Shown: piece by piece, positions 59,722 through 64,000 of the stretch | Layout: each line of letters begins with the position of its first letter | Numbering within the stretch: position 1 is the stretch's first letter | Source: Sediminibacillus albus | GTDB taxonomy: Bacteria > Bacillota > Bacilli > Bacillales > Amphibacillaceae | DNA length: 64,000 nt | Direction: 5' to 3' | Assembly (NCBI RefSeq): GCF_900101125.1 | Contig: NZ_FNFL01000001.1 | Location: 930,001 to 994,000, forward strand | Notes under the pieces: model-generated | Told to the model about the DNA's origin: nothing | The model's database searches: none | Seen by the model: only the letters and a program-made list of their open reading frames with translations | Translations under genes and position numbers: made by a program

Positions 59722-60294
59722 TTAAAGCTTACCTTTGGCCTGTTCTGCATTGATATAATATACTAGATTGTCTGTCCATTCACCAAATTCAAAAATAAAC
59801 CCTTTTCTTGTACACTCGTATTCCATTCCGACACTTGCTGCCAGCTGGTAAGAAGGTGTATTGTCGACATTGATATGCGCTTCAATTCTATGGTAGCCCA
59901 GGTCGCTAAAGGCAAGTTCAAGTGCTGCCTTCACTGCTTCCTTCCCATAACCATTCCGCCAAAATTGATTGTGAATTGTGTAACCAAGCCTTCCCCATTG
60001 AAAAACAGATCGTTCATAAGTAGAAAAATCAATCATCCCGAGATGCGTTCCGTTGTGTTTGTGAAAGACTCCAAATATATAGGCTTTATCCTCCTGTGCT
60101 AATGCCTGATGCTTTTCCACTAAACCGGAAAACCACTCTGGCGAACAATCGCTCATATCGATTTTCCCTCGATCATACCGATGCTGTGATGGCATTCGGG
60201 CGGAGAATTGAGCAAACCAATTTTGGAAATCTGATTCTATTAATGGCCTGATTACTAGCCTTTCGGTTTCTGCAGTACAATGAAAATTGTCCAA
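59722..60294 (-). CDS. GNAT N-acetyltransferase (RimJ/RimL type)
   Basis: A 190-residue acetyltransferase. TERLVIRPLIESDFQNWF at the start, LGYTIHNQFWRNGYGKEAVK (motif A) and LGYHRIEAHINVDNTPSYQL (motif B) are typical of the RimJ/RimL group. The first half has an unusual insertion (HRYDRGKIDMSDCSPEW). Translation starts at a TTG (60294), with AGAGAGG about 8 nt upstream. Acceptor unknown; small amines or N-terminal residues are usual. Confidence 0.8.
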   Translation of the reverse strand: MDNFHCTAETERLVIRPLIESDFQNWFAQFSARMPSQHRYDRGKIDMSDCSPEWFSGLVEKHQALAQEDKAYIFGVFHKHNGTHLGMIDFSTYERSVFQWGRLGYTIHNQFWRNGYGKEAVKAALELAFSDLGYHRIEAHINVDNTPSYQLAASVGMEYECTRKGFIFEFGEWTDNLVYYINAEQAKGKL

Positions 60295-60399
60295 TAAAAT
60301 AACCTCTCTTTACTATTTTTTTCTGCTGAATCACTACATTCGCTGTTTCTTATTCGTGTGTGCAATACAAACTTTTTTGATAAATAACATAATAAATAG

Positions 60400-60528
60400 T
60401 TAGGAAATATCGATTTTACCGCCCACAAGAGAAAGCATTCCGCTAGCGTGTTCCTCTTGTTCGCTTCGCCTGCTGACTAACCATTTTCCTTCCGGCAGCA
60501 CAGCACCTTCTACATTGACGATAAACAT
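60400..60528 (-). pseudogene. Truncated Nudix hydrolase (N-terminal 42 codons)
   Basis: The ATG at 60528 with AAAGG nearby begins a frame reading MFIVNVEGAVLPEGKWLVSR and then SLVGGKIDIS, the typical first two strands of a Nudix hydrolase up to the GGK before the Nudix box. The frame then stops (TAA 60402-60400) and no GX5EX7REUXEEXGU box is found downstream in any frame. The 3' two thirds were lost. A hairpin in this segment (caagag/ctcttg, about 60427-60460) is within the old coding part. Confidence 0.6.
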
Positions 60529-60721
60529 GTTTGCCTTTCTCCCTAATTTCTCTAGCAAAATACCAGCCACCCGGCTGCATTCTTACTATTTTCATCATAA
60601 CATTTTTTGATAGGACGATATTTATTTTTTAAACGTTTTTAAAGGCAAAAAGCAACACACCAAACACTGTGTGTCTGATGTGCTGAGACAAGCTGTTTTT
60701 ATTGATTTATGATGCTTCAGC

Positions 60722-61120
60722 TTAATAAGCCATTGCAGCATCATGGTAATATTTAAATTCCAGCAAATTATTGGCAGGATCAATGAGAAAGAATGTCATA
60801 TGCTCTTCTTGTCTTCCTTTAAAGCGTACCATTGGTTCTTTGAAAAACGGTAAACTTTCTTCGAGGGCTAAAGCTAGTGCCTGATCGTATTCTCCTTTGT
60901 CTAAAAACGTAATACCATAATGACGCGGATACATCTTCGGATTTTCATCCACACTATCAGGACTTAAGTGGCACACAACCTGATCGCCAAAAAAATCAAA
61001 AGTTACCCTGTCATCATACCTTCTGGCAAGCTTGCAGCCTAACTTTTGGTAAAAGTCCACTGTTTCATCCAATTCCTTGCAAGGGATAGCCAGATGAAAT
61101 ACTTTATTTGTTTTTCTCAT
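60722..61120 (-). CDS. VOC/glyoxalase-family protein downstream of comA
   Basis: A 132-residue VOC protein. KVFHLAIPCKELDETVDFYQ and FLIDPANNLLEFKYY are the conserved ends, with His in FHLAIP, His in YPRHYGITF and Glu in LEFKYY as likely metal ligands. It lies 46 bp after the comA/yitD stop on the same strand, so it is probably the third gene of the sulfolactate unit; whether it acts in that pathway is not known. The ATG at 61120 is 8 nt from AAAGGAG. A weak terminator-like hairpin follows near 60648-60690. Confidence 0.75.
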   Translation of the reverse strand: MRKTNKVFHLAIPCKELDETVDFYQKLGCKLARRYDDRVTFDFFGDQVVCHLSPDSVDENPKMYPRHYGITFLDKGEYDQALALALEESLPFFKEPMVRFKGRQEEHMTFFLIDPANNLLEFKYYHDAAMAY

Positions 61121-61166
61121 ATTCATTCTCCTTTATTAAAAGTTAAAAATAAAAGACTTAAAACAA

Positions 61167-61925
61167 TTACAAATTGAACGTGTCGGAACGAAGCCCTAAA
61201 CGCAGCGTCTCTAGTGCTATCGCATCGGATAAAGCGATATTGGCAAGATTGACGTCCGAACCTACATTTTGAATAAAAAATGTTTGCATTTGCTTATTAG
61301 GAGCTTCAAATACAAGCCGTTCCATCGGAATGCCTGAGGCGATGATTTGGTTGAAAATATCTATTCGAATAGCACCGTCTGCCTGGCATATTCCGCTTGT
61401 TCCACTTTCCCTTGCTTCGGTAATCACTTTGGTAGCACCGGCTTCTAAATCTTCATGGATATTTTCCAGCCATTCAGCAGAACTCTGCTGTTCAGAATTT
61501 AAGGAGTCTTTAGCCCCCACTTCGCCAACTACAGCAAATTCATCCGCAAAATCGGCAATGAATTCAGCCTTTTTGCGATTAGGAATATCAATCGTACCAT
61601 TGGAAATCTCGACATAGCTGCAATCAAACTGCTTGCATAAGTGGTAAAATTCATCCACCTTTCCCTGGCTTAAAAACTTTTCAAATAATGTACCGCCAAA
61701 AAAGAATTCAATTCCTTCCTTCCGCAGGCAATCTATCTTTTGCTTCAGGTATTTCGATACGAGAGATGTTCCCCAGCCGAATTTCACTAAGTCGATATAC
61801 TCGCTTGAACTGTGAATAGTATCTTTAAAATGTTGGATTGGTGCTCCATTATCAATTAAAATGGTCCATCCATTCTCTCTTGGCTTCTCTTCTCTTACCG
61901 GTAAAACCAATTCCGTATTGATCAT
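61167..61925 (-). CDS. comA: Phosphosulfolactate synthase ComA (YitD)
   Basis: A 252-residue TIM-barrel enzyme that adds sulfite to phosphoenolpyruvate to give 2-phospho-3-sulfolactate. Recognisable segments are YIDLVKFGWGTSLVS, YVEISNGTIDIPN and VIGEVGAKDS-like VVGEVGAKDS, the family core. The orthologue in B. subtilis is YitD. Its ATG overlaps the comB stop by 4 bp (ATGA), so the two are coupled. In Bacillus, sulfolactate is a major spore metabolite, which fits this sporulating organism. Confidence 0.9.
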   Translation of the reverse strand: MINTELVLPVREEKPRENGWTILIDNGAPIQHFKDTIHSSSEYIDLVKFGWGTSLVSKYLKQKIDCLRKEGIEFFFGGTLFEKFLSQGKVDEFYHLCKQFDCSYVEISNGTIDIPNRKKAEFIADFADEFAVVGEVGAKDSLNSEQQSSAEWLENIHEDLEAGATKVITEARESGTSGICQADGAIRIDIFNQIIASGIPMERLVFEAPNKQMQTFFIQNVGSDVNLANIALSDAIALETLRLGLRSDTFNL

Positions 61926-62611
61926 CTGGCAACCCTCTCAATCATTGGGAATTCTTTACTTTTATCCACCCGCATAACAAAGTCACTTTCCACTGCTTGT
62001 AAACAAACCAATATATCCTCCCGCTTGAAACACGATTGGTTGTCTGTGAAAAACTTTTCAGCTGCTTGAGAGCTCCTTATTCTGTCCCTCACCGGTTCCT
62101 CAGGTATGAGGGAACCCATCAAAATACTTTTAATATACTCAGCACAAGCCAAATCATCGTCACCGCTTGGATGCGAGGCAATCACATTGACCGTCATTTG
62201 CTTGTTCCTTCGGCTAAGTTTTTTGACACACTCTGCTGTTGTCCTTGCATTTGAAAAGCCAGTGACGAACACTGTCTTTGATGCTAAGCAATTCAATGTC
62301 GCTCGTACTCCATTTGTCGTCCTTTGGACAAGAGTTCTTCCGGCTAGATTTTTTTCTTTGATGCGATAAGGGGAATTATCCAAATCAAACCCATTAATGG
62401 CAAGACCGTTCACTTCTCCTGCCAAAAGATATTCAGGATTTTCTTTTTTTAGCTGAAAAGCCTGCTCAACAGACTCTGCAAGATAGATTCCATCAGCACC
62501 TTGCAGAAAAACATGATGGGCGACCGTGAATGCCCGGATCACATCAATGACTATCGTGATATCAGCAATAGTCGCCGGAGGTCTACTGCCTTGGTAAATA
62601 GTAACCTTCAT
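61922..62611 (-). CDS. comB: 2-phosphosulfolactate phosphatase ComB (YitC)
   Basis: A 229-residue magnesium-dependent phosphatase that makes 3-sulfolactate from phosphosulfolactate. ITIVIDVIRAFTVAHHVF (about 19-36) and GEVNGLAINGFDLDNSP (about 83-99) are characteristic ComB segments, as are RTTNGVRATLN and IASHPSGDDDLACAEYI. B. subtilis YitC is the orthologue. AGGAG lies 7 nt before the ATG. It is the first gene of the leftward unit and is divergent from cysH. Confidence 0.9.
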   Translation of the reverse strand: MKVTIYQGSRPPATIADITIVIDVIRAFTVAHHVFLQGADGIYLAESVEQAFQLKKENPEYLLAGEVNGLAINGFDLDNSPYRIKEKNLAGRTLVQRTTNGVRATLNCLASKTVFVTGFSNARTTAECVKKLSRRNKQMTVNVIASHPSGDDDLACAEYIKSILMGSLIPEEPVRDRIRSSQAAEKFFTDNQSCFKREDILVCLQAVESDFVMRVDKSKEFPMIERVAR

Positions 62612-62867
62612 CGTTTCTCTCCTAATCTATAGTCCGAGATTCCCCTGCTCCCCTCCCATACAACCTACCCAAATTATATTCGCCCAGTGGATTTCCGTTA
62701 CTGCTTTTATCAATCTGCCCTTAGCAGGAAATAGCAGTTGTTCTTTAACAATCTGTTAAAGAAATGAATACATTGGCTTTAAGGCAAACACCTATTCACT
62801 TTACTATTCAGGGGAAGGTTCAAACTGACCGTCTTATTAAAAAAGAATCGTAGGCAGGGGAGGAATC
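62612..62867. promoter_or_regulatory. Divergent comB/cysH control region with 23-bp palindrome
   Basis: The 256-bp region holds TTCTTTAACA-atc-TGTTAAAGAA (62741-62763), a perfect 10-bp inverted repeat. A TATAAT-like element (about 62673-62681, minus strand) lies on the comB side. No S-box (SAM riboswitch) core or T-box can be seen in front of cysH, unlike the B. subtilis cysH operon as I recall it. A shared repressor or activator for both directions is plausible. Confidence 0.6.
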
Positions 62868-63578
62868 ATGGAAAATAAACTGACTTATAAAAATTGGGAC
62901 AATCAACGCCAACAGGAACTCAACGAGAAACTGACGGATTTTATGGATGTAATCAAGTGGGCATTTAAAGAATACGGGGAGAATATCTTGTACGCTTGCA
63001 GTTTTGGTGCTGAGGGAATGGTATTGATTGACCTGATTACAAAAGTACAACCGAACGCAAAGGTCGTCTTTTTAGATACAGATCTACACTTCAAAGAAAC
63101 ATATTCGCTTATTGAAAAGGTGAAACAAAAGTATCCAAAGCTGCAAGTCAAGATGGTAAAGCCATCCCTTACGCTTGAGCAGCAGACTGATCAGTTTGGC
63201 AGCAAGCTATGGGAATACAACCCTGACTTGTGCTGCCAAATGAGAAAGATTGAGCCGCTTCAGCAAGAGCTGGACAATGTCGAAGCCTGGATTTCCGGTT
63301 TAAGGCGGGAGCAGTCCCCCAGCAGAAAAAAAACTGAATATGTTAACAAAGATGAGCGCTTCAAGCGTGTGAAAATCTGCCCGTTGATTCACTGGAAATG
63401 GGAAGATGTCTGGAGTTATATCAAACTAAACAACCTACCTTACAATGAGCTGCATGACAAAAATTATCCAAGTATTGGCTGCGAAAAATGCACGCTTCCC
63501 GTCAAGGCTGAAACAGGCTCGCGATCAGGCAGATGGGCAAATTTCGATAAAAAAGAGTGTGGGCTGCACAAGGCTTAA
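62868..63578 (+). CDS. cysH: Phosphoadenylyl/adenylyl-sulfate reductase CysH
   Basis: A 236-residue reductase making sulfite from (P)APS. SFGAEGMVLIDL is the PP-loop-like core; the DLCCQMRK cysteine pair and CEKCTLP pair bind the [4Fe-4S] cluster of the APS-reductase subgroup; ECGLH near the end carries the catalytic cysteine. GRWANFDKKECGLH matches the usual C-terminus. GGGGAGG lies just before the ATG. It is the first gene of a rightward sulfate operon with cysP, and its product sulfite is the substrate of ComA across the intergenic region. Confidence 0.92.
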   Translation: MENKLTYKNWDNQRQQELNEKLTDFMDVIKWAFKEYGENILYACSFGAEGMVLIDLITKVQPNAKVVFLDTDLHFKETYSLIEKVKQKYPKLQVKMVKPSLTLEQQTDQFGSKLWEYNPDLCCQMRKIEPLQQELDNVEAWISGLRREQSPSRKKTEYVNKDERFKRVKICPLIHWKWEDVWSYIKLNNLPYNELHDKNYPSIGCEKCTLPVKAETGSRSGRWANFDKKECGLHKA

Positions 63579-63597
63579 GTAGGGGCTGTTTACGTTT

Positions 63598-64000
63598 ATG
63601 ATTACAATACTCGCATGTATTATTTCTTTCTTTTTTGCTATAAATATTGGAGCAAGCGGGGCGGCTGCTTCCATGGGAATAGCCTACGGATCCGGGGCTG
63701 TCAAAACCCGTAAGCTGGCCCTTTTCATTTGCGCAGCTGGAGTCTTCGCAGGAGCAGTCTTAGGTGGCGGCGAAGTTGTTAAAACGTTAGGATCCGAAAT
63801 TGTTCCCGAACATATTATTTCTATTCCGATCGCCTCAATTATATTGAGTTCCGCCGCTGTTTCCCTGTTTATCGCTAATCTCAGCGGTATCCCTTTATCG
63901 ACAAGCGAGGTCACCGTCGGTGCAATTGTAGGCGTCGGAATTGCTTTTAAGGTATTGTTTGTCGATACGCTATTTGTCATCGTCCTTTATTGGCTGTTCA
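63598..64000 (+). CDS. cysP: Sulfate permease CysP (PiT family), N-terminal part
   Basis: The first 134 codons of an inorganic phosphate transporter-family permease; the gene runs off the window. NIGASGAAASMGIAYGSGA (about 17-35) is the PiT signature with its GANN-like loop modified as in CysP, and PLSTSEVTVGAIVGVG follows. Position 19 bp after cysH matches the B. subtilis cysH-cysP order, supporting sulfate rather than phosphate as substrate. The ATG at 63598 has AGGGG some 13 nt upstream. Confidence 0.85.
   Translation, partial: MITILACIISFFFAINIGASGAAASMGIAYGSGAVKTRKLALFICAAGVFAGAVLGGGEVVKTLGSEIVPEHIISIPIASIILSSAAVSLFIANLSGIPLSTSEVTVGAIVGVGIAFKVLFVDTLFVIVLYWLF

Noticed and set aside
62612-62867. 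SAM (S-box) riboswitch or T-box before cysH
   Set aside because: Expected from B. subtilis cysH, but the conserved cores cannot be found in this interval by eye.
1-64000. CRISPR arrays, insertion sequences, prophage, tRNA or rRNA genes
   Set aside because: No direct-repeat/spacer pattern, transposase, integrase or structural RNA gene was found when reading both strands.

Overview
The window looks like chromosome from an aerobic, endospore-forming member of the Bacillaceae (Firmicutes, moderately low G+C). Lineage evidence is direct: an SspP-type small acid-soluble spore protein, a SleL/YaaH-type spore cortex hydrolase behind a sigma-E-like promoter, a Spo0E-like phosphatase, strong AGGAGG ribosome sites, many intrinsic terminators, CcpA (cre) sites, a class I preQ1 riboswitch and a complete des-desK-desR cold-membrane system. 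Species cannot be fixed from this sequence. No rRNA, tRNA, CRISPR, prophage or intact insertion sequence was seen.

Layout. 0-8 kb: edge of an MFS transporter, two unrelated antibiotic-kinase-type phosphotransferases, YunD nucleotidase, YtiB carbonic anhydrase, and a YthP/YthQ-like ABC exporter with a HEAT-like protein. 7.5-8.4 kb: a composite dispersed repeat and a decayed small gene behind an aldehyde dehydrogenase. 10-13.4 kb: a TetR-controlled ABC drug exporter with paired operators on its promoter. 13.5-27 kb: metabolic and stress genes (YfkAB radical SAM protein, flavodoxin-fold oxidoreductases, TetR/SDR pair, MhqO-like dioxygenase behind an MhqR-like operator, GGDEF protein, S66 peptidase). 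27-31 kb: YetF-like protein, second copy of the dispersed repeat, and queC-queD-queE under a preQ1-I riboswitch. 31.5-37 kb: sleL, desR/desK/des. 36.4-39.5 kb: cstA, a small protein ending in Cys-Cys, and an ArsA/Get3-like ATPase, with a cre site downstream of the cstA promoter. 39.6-51.5 kb: two paralogous DHA2 drug exporters, a GltP-type symporter with a cre site, a 42-bp minisatellite, ribF, sspP, a TetR/MFS pair, a Spo0E-like protein and an HD-GYP-like protein. 51.6-60.7 kb: HAD hydrolase, DacB, thioesterase, LysR, MFS with an apparent ATT start, EamA, and a truncated Nudix gene. 60.7-64 kb: sulfolactate genes (comB/yitC, comA/yitD) divergent from sulfate assimilation (cysH, cysP), sharing a 256-bp region with a 23-bp palindrome.

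Themes. Many loci are a drug or stress exporter or enzyme next to its own TetR or LysR regulator, and operator palindromes can be read directly at four TetR loci. A second theme is decay: four gene remnants (8.3, 25.1, 44.8 and 60.4 kb) sit between intact genes. The most system-like items are the CstA/CC-tail/ArsA operon and the divergent sulfite-producing/sulfite-consuming (sulfolactate) locus. Both contain known families, but how the parts work together is poorly explained by what can be read here. I found no clear evidence of an entirely new defence or mobile system.
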